Of a stretch of 64,000 nucleotides of DNA, positions 38,890 to 47,767 are shown in pieces (the stretch's first letter is position 1; each line of letters starts with the position of its first letter). The DNA is from Erythrobacter donghaensis (GTDB lineage: Bacteria > Pseudomonadota > Alphaproteobacteria > Sphingomonadales > Sphingomonadaceae), in NCBI RefSeq assembly GCF_002155425.1, contig NZ_MUYG01000011.1, positions 124,001 through 188,000 of the forward strand. Direction: 5' to 3'. Below the pieces are notes generated by a model. That model was not told where the DNA came from. It did not search any database and was given only the letters and a program-made list of their open reading frames with translations. A program made the position numbers and the translations under genes.

Positions 38890-41800
38890 TCAGATCTGCG
38901 CGATGATGACCGGGTCGGTGATTGTGTCGTCCGCCGCCAGCAGCACCGCTTTGGAGATGATGATCGACAGCGTCCGGTCGCCTTCGAAGGGCAGCCACAC
39001 CTTGTCGGCCGGAGCGGTGTTCTTCGGCACGATGCAGATGTGCCGTCCGCTCCGCGAGGCTGCGCCCGATCCGAGATGGATCTCGTAGGTGTGGCGGGTG
39101 CCCTTGACCACCAGCGCCTTGTCGCTGAGCGAGAGCTTGTCGGCAATCGCCAGCCGCGGGACGATCCGCGCTAGCATCGCGTGGCGGCGCTTGCCGGATT
39201 CGACCAGATCGCCGGTGTTGACGTTGCGCCAATAGGCATCGGTCGTCTGCCCCCATTGGCTCGGATGCTGCGCCTCCTGCCCGCGGTCGAGCCAGGTCGG
39301 ATCGGCGGCGATCGAGGCGACTGCGGTGAACAGGTCGCAGGCGCGCATCACCTCGGAGAACACCACCGGCGGAATGCCCGCCAGCGGCAGCGGGTCGCCC
39401 GTGCTCGGCCCGCGCGCGCTGTCGGCAGCACCGGGTGTCGCCCGGAAGAAGGTCACGCGGTCGGTGTTCACATAGGCATAGGCGCCGCTGTCGGTGGTCT
39501 CGGGATCGTCCCCGCCCGCGCCTTCGACCCAATATTCGGCGACCAGCCCGTGTTCGGGCATGTGGAGGTGCCACGGCTGGTCATTGGCCGTGTCGAACCA
39601 CACCCGGCCGGTGACGGTCCAGCCGTTGATCCGGGCCAGGTTCATCGCCTGCTGCTGCTTGAGGATATGCGCGGCCCAGCGGTTCGAATAGGTCGCGGTG
39701 GCGCGCTCGGCATCGGTGAGGGCGTAAACCTCGCGCCAGGCCTGCGCGAAGGGCTGAGTGACGCGCAGTTCCTCGAGCCGCAGGCGCCACGCCTCGACCT
39801 CTTCGACCGGGCTCATCATCGGGTGCCACAGGCGGATGGTCGCGCTGTCCAGCGCCGCGGGCGCGCCGGCGCAATCCCACAGGCCCGCGCCTGCCGCATC
39901 GGGCAGCGCGGTGAGGGGGGCATGGCCCTCGCGCTCGATCTGCCACACCAGCCGCCGCGCGAAGCCGCGCATCAGGGGCTGTTCCAGATAGCGCTCGCGC
40001 CACACCTCGGCAGGCCAGCTGCGGTCCTGAAGATAGAGCCGCTGGAGGCGCTGCGGCTGGATCGCAAGGTCGGCCTGCAGCTCCTTGAGATCGGCCTGAA
40101 GCGCCTTCATCAGCGCCTTTTCGGCCTTCATCGCGGTGGTGGCGGCCTTGACCGGCTTGCCCTCGGCATTGGCCCAGTCGATCCGGGCGCTGCTGCCTTC
40201 AGCGATGAGCGTGGCGGTGCCGTTCTCGAAAGCGACTACGCGGCGACCCTCGGCATCGAGATCGTGCGTCGGCACCATCACTTCATCGAGATCGGCGCGC
40301 GAGACGCCTGCGGCAGAAGCGGCGGCGTTGAGCTGCTCGTCGATCTTCTTGCGGATCTTGGGATATTTCGTCCGCGCCAGAATCCGCGCCAGATAGGGCA
40401 CGCCCGCCCCGTCGGGCAGGTTCGCAAGCGCCCAGACGCAGGCATTCCCGAGCTTTTCGCTGCGGATGCCGATGCCGGGCTCGGTCACGTAGCACTTCTT
40501 AAGCGCGTATTGCACCAGCAGCGGGCCGACGTCTTCGGGCGGGAGGAAGGCCGCGCCATAGATCAGGGTGCGGATGTAGTTTTCAGAGCTGCTGCCGCCC
40601 CGGCCGCGCAGCTCGTTGGCGGTCGCCTGACGCAGGCGGTCGATCCACACTTCGGTGGGAAGCTTGGCCACCAGCGCGCGGGCCTGGGCGATCCATTTGG
40701 GCCCCGGTGCCGCCTTGCCCGCCACCTGGCCCACCAACACCGCGAGTTCGTGCAGCAGATCGGGATCGTTGCGCATGGCGGCCTTCAGGGTTTCACGCAG
40801 TTCATACGCGTCGAGCGCAGCGGCGAAGAATTCATGGGCATGGATGATGAAATGCTCTGGCCGCGCGCCTTGCGGCACGGTCACGGCAAAGCCCTCGGCG
40901 CGCATGGCGGCCATGACCGCTGGGCCGATCCCCGCATTTGGCTCGCCTGCGGCCTGCGCCTCGGCGACCATGTTGCCGAAGCTGGCGATGGCGCGGAGGT
41001 AGGAATCATGCGGCTCGTCATAAAGCCGCGGGTCGAACAGATCGCCGCAATAGGCCCGGAACTTGTCGATATGGCGGTAATCGCCGATCACGATATCAGG
41101 CAGCGGGCGGATGCTTTCGGCCGCAGGCTGGGGGCCGCCCTCGGCCTGACGTCGCGCCTCGCGCAGCGCCTTTTCGACCTCGGGCTTCCACTGGATCGTG
41201 ACCCCGGTGTTCGCCAGCCTTTCAAGCGCGGCCGCGGTCTTGCCGCGGGGGTGAGCGACCGCGGTCTTGAGCAGCGTCTTCAGGAGATTGCGATTGGTTT
41301 CGCGCAGATATTTGCTGCGCTGCGCCATCAGGCTTGCCAGCTGTGCATGGGTCTTGTCGGGATCGGGCAAATCGTGCGCGCGCTTGGCGATCTCAAGAGC
41401 GAGCCGATCGAGCGGCGCCGCGCCGGGCTGCGCGTTCTTGCCATATTCATGCGCCCAGCGCCCGCGATGGCGGGTCAGCTTCGCATGGGGCTGATAGGTA
41501 TCTCCGGGCATGATCCGGTCCAGCAGCACCGCCAGCGCGCGCCCGCGCGCCGCCTTGTCCTGCGCCATCAACTCATCCCAGGCACCGCCCTTGATCGACC
41601 CGTAAATCGACAATTCGCCATTGAGCGCAAAGCGGAGGAGCGTCGCGAGGGGTTCGCCAGCCTCTCTGAACAGAGCTTCGCGCATCGATTCAAGGTCGGG
41701 CGCCTTGGCATCCTGCGCTGCCAGCGTCGGGATTTCGCTGCGCGCGAAACCGGCGATATCGCGCCACTTGTCGGCCTCGTCCAGCACATAGGGGATACGG

Positions 41801-42375
41801 TTGGGCTCGCTCGAAACGACCGCCTCGATCAGATCGCGCACCAGATCGCGCAGCATGGGATCGCCGCTGGCGATGGCGCGGCTGATGATCGGGGTGACGA
41901 TCTGGCCCGAACCGAAGCGGTGCAATTCCACCTCTGCGGCCAAGCGCAGCGCGGTGCGCAGCGCGCGGGCGCAAAGCGCCGGGGCCAGCGCCCAGTTGTC
42001 ATCACCGCGCAGCACCTGGCCCGCAAAATCATCATAGATGAACTTGTAGGTAGTGGCCGGGTTCTGGCTATAGCCGAAGAGGCGCGCATCGAAGAGCACG
42101 AAGCCGGTGTAAAGCTCGGCAGCGACCTCTGCCGGATGACGCCCTATGCCGATCCGCGCCGCAATGGTGCGACGCGCATTGTTCAGCCCATGCACGTCCA
42201 CGCCCAGCCTCACCAGTTCAGCCCGCACCTCTCGGGCGAGCGAGCCGGCATCGCTTTCACGCCCCTGCGCCGCTTCCTCCACCGTGCGGGCGAAGCGTCC
42301 CAGCATATCGACGAATTCGCGCGGGGCCGAAGACGTGGGCTGGGCTTTGCCGAAAATCTTGCCGAACACGTTCAC
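38890..42375 (-). CDS. Large DUF4132 domain protein
   Basis: 1161 residues, cytosolic, with no signal peptide or membrane segment. The N-terminal two thirds look helical and repeat-like. The C-terminal part carries the DUF4132 region (WHLHMPEHGLVAEYWVEG, YWRNVNTGDLVESGKRRHAM, FSEVMRACDLFTAVASI). DUF4132 is found in MolR/YehI-type proteins, whose role is poorly known. The start codon is one base after the stop of an upstream small gene, so the two are cotranscribed and may act together. Confidence 0.9.
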   Translation of the reverse strand: MNVFGKIFGKAQPTSSAPREFVDMLGRFARTVEEAAQGRESDAGSLAREVRAELVRLGVDVHGLNNARRTIAARIGIGRHPAEVAAELYTGFVLFDARLFGYSQNPATTYKFIYDDFAGQVLRGDDNWALAPALCARALRTALRLAAEVELHRFGSGQIVTPIISRAIASGDPMLRDLVRDLIEAVVSSEPNRIPYVLDEADKWRDIAGFARSEIPTLAAQDAKAPDLESMREALFREAGEPLATLLRFALNGELSIYGSIKGGAWDELMAQDKAARGRALAVLLDRIMPGDTYQPHAKLTRHRGRWAHEYGKNAQPGAAPLDRLALEIAKRAHDLPDPDKTHAQLASLMAQRSKYLRETNRNLLKTLLKTAVAHPRGKTAAALERLANTGVTIQWKPEVEKALREARRQAEGGPQPAAESIRPLPDIVIGDYRHIDKFRAYCGDLFDPRLYDEPHDSYLRAIASFGNMVAEAQAAGEPNAGIGPAVMAAMRAEGFAVTVPQGARPEHFIIHAHEFFAAALDAYELRETLKAAMRNDPDLLHELAVLVGQVAGKAAPGPKWIAQARALVAKLPTEVWIDRLRQATANELRGRGGSSSENYIRTLIYGAAFLPPEDVGPLLVQYALKKCYVTEPGIGIRSEKLGNACVWALANLPDGAGVPYLARILARTKYPKIRKKIDEQLNAAASAAGVSRADLDEVMVPTHDLDAEGRRVVAFENGTATLIAEGSSARIDWANAEGKPVKAATTAMKAEKALMKALQADLKELQADLAIQPQRLQRLYLQDRSWPAEVWRERYLEQPLMRGFARRLVWQIEREGHAPLTALPDAAGAGLWDCAGAPAALDSATIRLWHPMMSPVEEVEAWRLRLEELRVTQPFAQAWREVYALTDAERATATYSNRWAAHILKQQQAMNLARINGWTVTGRVWFDTANDQPWHLHMPEHGLVAEYWVEGAGGDDPETTDSGAYAYVNTDRVTFFRATPGAADSARGPSTGDPLPLAGIPPVVFSEVMRACDLFTAVASIAADPTWLDRGQEAQHPSQWGQTTDAYWRNVNTGDLVESGKRRHAMLARIVPRLAIADKLSLSDKALVVKGTRHTYEIHLGSGAASRSGRHICIVPKNTAPADKVWLPFEGDRTLSIIISKAVLLAADDTITDPVIIAQI

Positions 42376-42376
42376 A

Positions 42377-42793
42377 TCAGCCTCCCTGAAGCGGGGTGAG
42401 AAGCAGGAAGGTTGCAGCGCCGGTGCGTTCGACCTCGATCACTTGGTCGAGGCTTTCGGCCTGCCGGTCATCGAGCAGAACGAAGATGCGCTGGTCGAGA
42501 AACGCCTGTTCGGCGGCGGCGCACATGGTCTCGAGGCGGCGCTCGGGCACCGCGCAGGTCTCGGCGGAGAAGAAGCCGCGCACGCCGTTTTCAGTCCCGC
42601 GATTGAGCCGCGCTTCATGCGAATCAGGAGCCGCGCGGCCACTGGCCAGCAAGTCGGCGACCGGCTCGATATGCGCGCGCCATCCGAGCTCGACCCGCAT
42701 GTGCAGCAGCTCGCGCACCGTGATCGTCAGCTTGCTCGCCGGCGCGCGGCCCACGTGTCTTGCGTCTTGTCCCGCGATTTCGTCGATCAACAA
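42377..42793 (-). CDS. Small hypothetical protein upstream of the DUF4132 gene
   Basis: 138 residues if the TTG at 42793 is used. No ATG or GTG was seen upstream before it, and the true start is uncertain. The C-terminal half (QRIFVLLDDRQAESLDQVIEVERTGAATFLLLTPLQ) has an alternating pattern expected of a folded protein, and the frame ends one base before the DUF4132 start. No family is recognised. Confidence 0.6.
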   Translation of the reverse strand: MLIDEIAGQDARHVGRAPASKLTITVRELLHMRVELGWRAHIEPVADLLASGRAAPDSHEARLNRGTENGVRGFFSAETCAVPERRLETMCAAAEQAFLDQRIFVLLDDRQAESLDQVIEVERTGAATFLLLTPLQGG

Positions 42794-42905
42794 TATAAAG
42801 TGCGACCCCCATGGCTTGCATGTTGGTTTTGCTGAAAAATCGTTGAAAATTCGTGGACTACGCGGGGGCTGGACACGTATTTCCTAAGAGGCGCGCTGCT
42901 GTGGC

Positions 42906-43130
42906 TTAGCCCTTGTATTTGCGCTCCGTGCTCGGCGGATATTTCGCGTGGAGCGTCTTAGCGCGCGTCGGGCGGTCCATCAGTTCGCCGCCGCAATTGG
43001 GGCAGCGGTCGTCCAGATCCTCGGCGCATTCGGCGCAGAAGGTGCATTCGAACGAGCAGATGAAGGCACCGGGTGCCTCGGCCGGCAGGCCCGCGCCGCA
43101 CATTTCGCAATCGGGGCGCATTTCGAGCAT
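42906..43130 (-). CDS. DUF1272 small zinc-ribbon-like protein
   Basis: 74 residues with CEMC, CSFEC, CAEC and CPNC, enough cysteines to bind two metal ions. The pattern CEMCGAGLP...FICSFECTFCAEC...CPNCGGEL is that of DUF1272. Its function is unknown. It starts 12 bases after the glmM stop and is probably cotranscribed with it. Confidence 0.88.
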   Translation of the reverse strand: MLEMRPDCEMCGAGLPAEAPGAFICSFECTFCAECAEDLDDRCPNCGGELMDRPTRAKTLHAKYPPSTERKYKG

Positions 43131-43142
43131 CGTTAAGCCTCC

Positions 43143-44480
43143 TCAGACCGCCGCGCGCACGGCTTCGCAGATGGCGTCGACCACCTGTTCGACCTGGCCC
43201 TGATCGTCGCCCTCGGCCATCACGCGGATCACCGGCTCGGTGCCCGAGGGGCGGATGACGAGGCGGCCCTTGCCCGCAAGGCTCGCCTCGGCCTCGGCGA
43301 TTACCGCCTGCACCTGCGCGTTTTCGAGCGGCTTGCCGCCTTCGTAGCGCACGTTCTTGAGCAGCTGCGGCACGGGGTCGAAGACGTGGAGCAGTTCGCT
43401 CGCGGGCTTGCCGCTGCGCACCAGGCTCGCGAGCACCCGCAACGCGGCCACGGTGCCGTCGCCGGTGGTGGCGTAATCGAGCAGGATCATGTGGCCCGAC
43501 TGCTCGCCGCCGACGTTGTAGCCGCCCGCCTTCATCGCCTCGAGCACATAGCGGTCGCCCACCTTGGCGCGCACCAGATCGAGCCCGCGGCCACCCAGAT
43601 AGCGTTCAAGCCCGAGGTTGCTCATCACCGTCGCCACGATCCCGCCGCCGGTGAGGCTGCCGCGATCCTGCATTCGCCCCGCGATCAAAGCCATGATCTG
43701 GTCGCCATCGACCGCGCGGCCTTTCTCGTCGACCACGATCAGCCGGTCGGCATCGCCATCCAGCGCAATGCCGATATCCGCGCCTTCCTCGACCACCTTG
43801 GCCTGCAATGCGGCGATCGCGGTGGAGCCGACGCCGTCGTTGATGTTGGTGCCGTTGGGCGTGACGCCAAGCGCCACGACATCGGCTCCCAATTCCCAGA
43901 TGGCAGAGGGTGCCACCTGATAGGCCGCGCCATTGGCGCAATCGACCACCACCTTGAGGCCATCGAACCGGAGTTCGGCTGCGACCGATTGCTTGACCGC
44001 GTGGATATAGCGCCCACGCGCATCCTCGATCCGGCGCGCGCGGCCGATCAGCTCGGCAGGGGCGAGCGGGATGTCGGTGTCGATCAGCCGCTCGATCTCG
44101 ATCTCGGCTTCGTCGGAAAGCTTGAACCCGTCGGGGCCGAACAGCTTGATCCCGTTATCGGCAAAGAGGTTATGGCTGGCCGAGATCATCACGCCGAGGT
44201 CGGCGCGCATCTCGCGGGTCAACAGCGCGATGGCGGGCGTGGGGAGCGGCCCGGTCATGATCACGTCGATCCCGACGCTGGTGAAGCCCGCCACCAGCGC
44301 GCTTTCCATCATGTAGCCCGACAGGCGCGTATCCTTGCCGATCACCACGCGGTGCCGGTGCCCGCCGCGCACGAAATGGCGGCCCGCGGCCTGCCCGACC
44401 TTCATTGCCATGGCCGCAGTCATCGCGCCGGCATTGGTGCGGCCCCTGATCCCGTCGGTGCCGAACAGCTTGCGTGTCAT
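43143..44480 (-). CDS. glmM: Phosphoglucosamine mutase
   Basis: 445 residues from the ATG at 44480 ([13 protein letters not shown]). The active-site phosphoserine loop is VMISASHN, the metal-binding loop is ALDGDADRL, and the phosphate-binding loop is [13 protein letters not shown]. It converts glucosamine-6-phosphate to glucosamine-1-phosphate for UDP-GlcNAc, peptidoglycan and LPS synthesis. It diverges from the DAACS transporter gene over 97 bp. Confidence 0.97.
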   Translation of the reverse strand: MTRKLFGTDGIRGRTNAGAMTAAMAMKVGQAAGRHFVRGGHRHRVVIGKDTRLSGYMMESALVAGFTSVGIDVIMTGPLPTPAIALLTREMRADLGVMISASHNLFADNGIKLFGPDGFKLSDEAEIEIERLIDTDIPLAPAELIGRARRIEDARGRYIHAVKQSVAAELRFDGLKVVVDCANGAAYQVAPSAIWELGADVVALGVTPNGTNINDGVGSTAIAALQAKVVEEGADIGIALDGDADRLIVVDEKGRAVDGDQIMALIAGRMQDRGSLTGGGIVATVMSNLGLERYLGGRGLDLVRAKVGDRYVLEAMKAGGYNVGGEQSGHMILLDYATTGDGTVAALRVLASLVRSGKPASELLHVFDPVPQLLKNVRYEGGKPLENAQVQAVIAEAEASLAGKGRLVIRPSGTEPVIRVMAEGDDQGQVEQVVDAICEAVRAAV

Positions 44481-44577
44481 CAATCTTAGACCTTATCCCG
44501 CCCTCACGATTGTCTCCCGCTTCTGGCGCGGTTATCGCCCGAAGGGAAGGGCGCGCAGCCCGTTTAAGGATAGGCCA

Positions 44578-45873
44578 TTGCTGGAAAGTGAAAGCACACA
44601 ACCCGCAGCCGACGGGGGCGGGCAGGGCAAGTTTGCGCTGGTATCGATCCGCCTGCCGGTCGCGTTGACCTTCGCCGCGCTGGTCGGCGGTTTGCTGGCC
44701 GGGATCATCGGCGCGGCGAGCGGCGCGCCCGCCATCGTCACCGAGATCGCCGGGCTTGTCGGCGGGCTGTGGCTGCGCGCATTGCAGATGACGATCATCC
44801 CGCTGGTTGCGGCGCTGCTGGTGCTGGGCCTCGTCCAGATGATCTTCGCCGCGCGCGTCGGCACGGCGGCGCGGCGGATGCTGGCGGTGATGGTTGCGGT
44901 GCAGCTGGCGGGCGGGGCCTTTACCGCGCTGTTCATGCCCGCGCTGCTCAAGGCCTTTCCCGTGCCCCAGGGCGCGAGCGCCTTTCTGGCCGACAGTCCG
45001 CAGGATGTGGGCGAGGTGCCGGGCGTGCTCGACTTCATGGCCTCGCTGGTGTCGCCCAACGTCATCGCCGCCGCTGCCGAGACCGCGATGCTGCCGCTGA
45101 CGCTGTTCTTCGTGATGTTCGCGGTCGCCATCACCCGCCTGCCGGAAGATCAGAGCGAGCGGCTGCTGGGGTTCTTCCATGCGCTGGGCAATGTCATGCT
45201 GATGATCATCGGCTGGGTGCTCGCCATCGCGCCGGTCGGCGTGTTCGCGCTGGCCTATGGCGTGGGCGTGCAGAGCGGCGGCGGGGCCTTTGCCGCGCTG
45301 GGGCATTATGTTCTTACGGTGACGATGATGGGCACCTTCGTTCTGCTGCTGGCCTATGTCATCGCCATCGCGCTCGGTCGCACTGGCCCGCGCTTTGCGA
45401 CCGCCGTGCTGCCCGCGCAGGCGGTGGCGCTGTCGACGCAGTCCTCGCTCGCCAGCCTTCCCGCGATGCTGGACAGCGCGGGACGGCTGGGCCTCAGGCC
45501 CTCGACGTCCGAATTCGTGCTGCCGCTGGCGGTGGTGATCTTCCGCGCCACCAGCGCGTCGATGAACCTTGCGGTGGTCTATTACATCGCCGCGCTCGCA
45601 GGGGTCGAGATTTCGCCCGCCATCGCGGTGGCCGGGATTCTGATCGCCAGCATCATCAGCCTCAGCGCGGTGAGCCTGCCCGGATCGATCAGCTTCGTCG
45701 TCTCGATCGGGCCGATCGCGCTCGCGATGGGCGTTCCGGTCGAGCCGCTGGCGCTGCTGGTCGCGGTGGAGATGCTGCCCGATCTGATGCGCACGCTCGG
45801 CAATGTCACCATGAATGTCGCCGTCACCAGCGCGGTTGACCGTGCGGCAGACGGTGCGCAAGAGCCGACTTGA
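44578..45873 (+). CDS. DAACS-family dicarboxylate/amino acid:cation symporter
   Basis: 431 residues from a TTG at 44578. It was chosen because AAGGA at 44566-44570 is at ideal spacing and longer starts would run into glmM. About eight membrane segments are present, with the family motifs ALQMTIIPLVAALLVLGLV, STQSSLASLPAML and the late LPDLMRTLGNVTMN. It should take up acidic amino acids or C4-dicarboxylates with Na+ or H+. Confidence 0.92.
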   Translation: MLESESTQPAADGGGQGKFALVSIRLPVALTFAALVGGLLAGIIGAASGAPAIVTEIAGLVGGLWLRALQMTIIPLVAALLVLGLVQMIFAARVGTAARRMLAVMVAVQLAGGAFTALFMPALLKAFPVPQGASAFLADSPQDVGEVPGVLDFMASLVSPNVIAAAAETAMLPLTLFFVMFAVAITRLPEDQSERLLGFFHALGNVMLMIIGWVLAIAPVGVFALAYGVGVQSGGGAFAALGHYVLTVTMMGTFVLLLAYVIAIALGRTGPRFATAVLPAQAVALSTQSSLASLPAMLDSAGRLGLRPSTSEFVLPLAVVIFRATSASMNLAVVYYIAALAGVEISPAIAVAGILIASIISLSAVSLPGSISFVVSIGPIALAMGVPVEPLALLVAVEMLPDLMRTLGNVTMNVAVTSAVDRAADGAQEPT

Positions 45874-45877
45874 AGAA

Positions 45878-45902
45878 TGAACAATTCGCGCTGATCTGCG
45901 TT
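45878..45902 (+). promoter_or_regulatory. Candidate EcfG-type promoter of sodB (TGAAC-N16-CGTT)
   Basis: TGAAC at 45878-45882 and CGTT at 45899-45902 are 16 bases apart. This is the EcfG consensus with a single mismatch (T for G) in the first position. Transcription would begin about 35 bases before the sodB ATG at 45943, leaving room for the AGGA ribosome-binding site. Confidence 0.45.
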
Positions 45903-45942
45903 ACCATACCATAACCCGCAACCACTGCCTCTGGAGGACATC

Positions 45943-46551
45943 ATGGCTTTCGAACTTTCCCCGCTCCCCTATCCCGACACCGCGCTCGACCCGGCGATTT
46001 CGGCCGAGACCCTGTCGTTCCACCACGGCAAGCACCATCAGGCCTATGTCGACAAGACCAATGCCGCGATCGAAGGCACCGCCCACGCTGACAAGTCGCT
46101 GGAAGAGATCGTTGCTGCATCGCGCGGCAGCAACCAGGGGCTGTTCAACAACTCGGCGCAGACCTGGAACCACGCCTTCTACTGGCACTCGATGGCCCCG
46201 GCGACGACTGAGCCTTCGGACGAACTGGTCGCCAAGATCAACGATGCCTTCGGTTCGGTCGACGACCTCAAGGCGAAGCTCAAGGATCGCGGCGCGGGCC
46301 ACTTCGCCAGCGGCTGGGTGTGGCTGGCGGAAAAGGGCGGCAAGCTCTCGATCGAGGAAACCCACGATGCCGACACGCTCGCCGACAGCGATTTCAATCC
46401 GTTGCTGGTGCTCGACGTGTGGGAGCACGCCTATTACCTCGATCACCAGAACAAGCGCCCGAGCTATCTGGACGCGGTGGTCGAGAACAAGCTGAACTGG
46501 GCCTTCGCCAGCGAAAACCTCGCGCGCGGCACGGTATGGACCTACGCCTGA
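45943..46551 (+). CDS. sodB: Superoxide dismutase, iron type
   Basis: 202 residues. Metal ligands are His27 (FHHGKHH), His77 (TWNHAFYW), Asp158 and His162 (LDVWEHAYYLD). The Fe-SOD signatures FNNSAQTWNHAFYW and WAFASENL point to the iron type. It dismutes superoxide to O2 and H2O2 in the cytoplasm. There is no signal peptide. A candidate stress-sigma promoter lies upstream, and the stress sigma factor is encoded just downstream on the other strand. Confidence 0.97.
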   Translation: MAFELSPLPYPDTALDPAISAETLSFHHGKHHQAYVDKTNAAIEGTAHADKSLEEIVAASRGSNQGLFNNSAQTWNHAFYWHSMAPATTEPSDELVAKINDAFGSVDDLKAKLKDRGAGHFASGWVWLAEKGGKLSIEETHDADTLADSDFNPLLVLDVWEHAYYLDHQNKRPSYLDAVVENKLNWAFASENLARGTVWTYA

Positions 46552-46578
46552 TTTTTTCGGGCGCCTGATTTTTTCGGG
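46545..46578 (+). repeat. 17-bp perfect tandem duplication across the sodB stop codon
   Basis: CGCCTGATTTTTTCGGG occurs twice head to tail (46545-46561 and 46562-46578). The first copy contains the last sodB codon and the TGA. It looks like a recent slippage duplication outside the essential coding part. Confidence 0.9.
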
Positions 46579-46590
46579 ATTGGAATGACG

Positions 46591-46621
46591 AAGGCCCGGG
46601 GCGGAGACGCTTCCGGGCCTT
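46591..46621. terminator. Probable terminator downstream of sodB
   Basis: AAGGCCCGG at 46591-46599 pairs with CCGGGCCTT at 46613-46621. Only a weak T run follows, so strength is uncertain. Confidence 0.5.
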
Positions 46622-46631
46622 GTTTCTGTCT

Positions 46632-46721
46632 CCCCGTCCCGGGCTTGACCCGGGACCCCGCTGCCTTTGACTCACGACGAAGGAAGAAAAAGCTGGGCCC
46701 CGGATCAAGTCCGGGGCGGGG
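46632..46721. repeat. REP-like imperfect inverted repeat
   Basis: A 28-bp arm at 46632-46659 (centre GGGCTTGACCCGGGAC) pairs imperfectly with 46694-46721 (centre CCGGATCAAGTCCGGGG). It sits between the convergent sodB and ecfG genes. Short GC-rich palindromes of this type are common between genes in alphaproteobacteria. Confidence 0.7.
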
Positions 46722-46733
46722 CGGTAGGATTTG

Positions 46734-47357
46734 CTACCCCCGCGAACTGACCCCATTGCCCGAGGCCACGGTATCCAGCTCTTCAAGGATCGCGCGGTGG
46801 GCGACATCGTCATCGCTGGAGCGGCGGGGAATCGCGCCGCTCGACAGCATCTCGCTGAGCGCAGCGCGGGCGCGGCCGACGCGGCTCTTGATCGTGCCGA
46901 CAGCGCAGCCGCAGATCGCCGCGGCCTCTTCATAGGAAAACCCGCCCGCGCCCACCAGCAGCAGCGCCTCGCGCCGTTCGGCGGGCAGGGTCAGCAAGGC
47001 GCGGTGGAGATCGGACAGGTGGATCGGCTCCTCCTGCCCGGCAGGCGCGGTCAGGATGCGTTCGGCGACGCCTTCGTCATACTCGCCGCGAAACCGGTTG
47101 CGGCGCATGTCGGTGAGGTAGGCATTGCGCAGGATCACGAAGGTCCAGGCGCGCATCGAGGTGCCGGGTTCGAACCGTTCCTGCGCCGCCCAGGCCTTGA
47201 GCAGCGTTTCCTGCACCAGATCGTCGGCCACGTCGGGCCGGCCGCACAGGCCCCGCGCAAAGGCGCGCAGATGCGGCACCACCTCGGTCAGCTCACGCTT
47301 GAAATCGGATTTTTCCGAGGCCGATCGCCTCTCGCCCGTGGCGTCCGCTTCGCTCAT
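46734..47357 (-). CDS. ecfG: General stress response ECF sigma factor EcfG
   Basis: 207 residues with sigma region 2 (AFARGLCGRPDVADDLVQET, FVILRNAYLTDMRRNRFRGE) and region 4 (LPAERREALLLVGAGGFSYEEAA, VGTIKSRVGRAR). Together with nepR and phyR beside it this is EcfG, which directs RNA polymerase to GGAAC/CGTT promoters under stress. NepR holds it inactive until phosphorylated PhyR takes NepR away. The start overlaps the nepR stop by ATGA. Confidence 0.95.
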   Translation of the reverse strand: MSEADATGERRSASEKSDFKRELTEVVPHLRAFARGLCGRPDVADDLVQETLLKAWAAQERFEPGTSMRAWTFVILRNAYLTDMRRNRFRGEYDEGVAERILTAPAGQEEPIHLSDLHRALLTLPAERREALLLVGAGGFSYEEAAAICGCAVGTIKSRVGRARAALSEMLSSGAIPRRSSDDDVAHRAILEELDTVASGNGVSSRG

Positions 47358-47560
47358 CCGCGGCTGTCCGGGCCATCGGAGGATGGCGCGGGCGGGATGC
47401 TGTCGAGCCGGTCGAGCAGATCCTTGAAGTTATCGGGCAGGGCTTCCTCGACCACCGAATCGTAAAGCTGCTTGAGCCCATCAGCCCATTCGGGCGGGCG
47501 ACGCGGGGCGCCGTCGTCGCCCCCGCCATGTGCTCCACCCTGATTGTGTTGTGCGGCCAT
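47354..47560 (-). CDS. nepR: Anti-sigma factor NepR
   Basis: 68 residues from the ATG at 47560. A glycine-rich N-terminus precedes the NepR core LKQLYDSVVEEALPDNFKDLLDRLD. NepR binds EcfG in the resting cell and PhyR-P under stress. A much longer open frame continues upstream antisense to the sensor kinase, and only this short C-terminal part has family character. A leader of roughly 110 bases separates it from the predicted EcfG promoter. Confidence 0.93.
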   Translation of the reverse strand: MAAQHNQGGAHGGGDDGAPRRPPEWADGLKQLYDSVVEEALPDNFKDLLDRLDSIPPAPSSDGPDSRG

Positions 47561-47682
47561 GATGGTCTGATTTCGTCCCTGATCCCATAGTCCGGGCCCC
47601 GAAAGTGGGAGCCACTTCGCCTGCCGGGGCCGGACCGGATGCCTTCGGCCGAGACCCGCAGGAGCCGAGTTTGGACGATTCG

Positions 47683-47709
47683 GGAACGATGCGCTACCAG
47701 TTTGGTTCC
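47683..47709. promoter_or_regulatory. Bidirectional EcfG-type promoter between nepR-ecfG and the sensor kinase
   Basis: On the minus strand GGAAC (complement of 47705-47709) and CGTT (complement of 47685-47688) are 16 bases apart, a perfect EcfG match facing nepR-ecfG. On the plus strand GGAAC at 47683-47687 and GTT at 47705-47707 are 17 bases apart and face the kinase gene. The two promoters share the same 27 bp because GGAACG and GGTTCC at the ends are near-complements. EcfG would thus activate its own operon and the sensor together. Confidence 0.7.
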
Positions 47710-47767
47710 GCCAGCGGCCCATTCGCACCAGTTGTTGCCACGCTTGGGCCTCCCGCCCGGACAGGAA

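Noticed and set aside
39181..42399. A 1072-codon open frame antisense to the DUF4132 gene
   Set aside because: Composition and placement match a GC-skew shadow. The minus-strand frame has the DUF4132 pattern and a normal start.
38890..42793. DUF4132 pair as part of a phage-defence island
   Set aside because: No nuclease, helicase, methylase, integrase or other defence gene is nearby, and the neighbours (thiD, glmM) are core genes.
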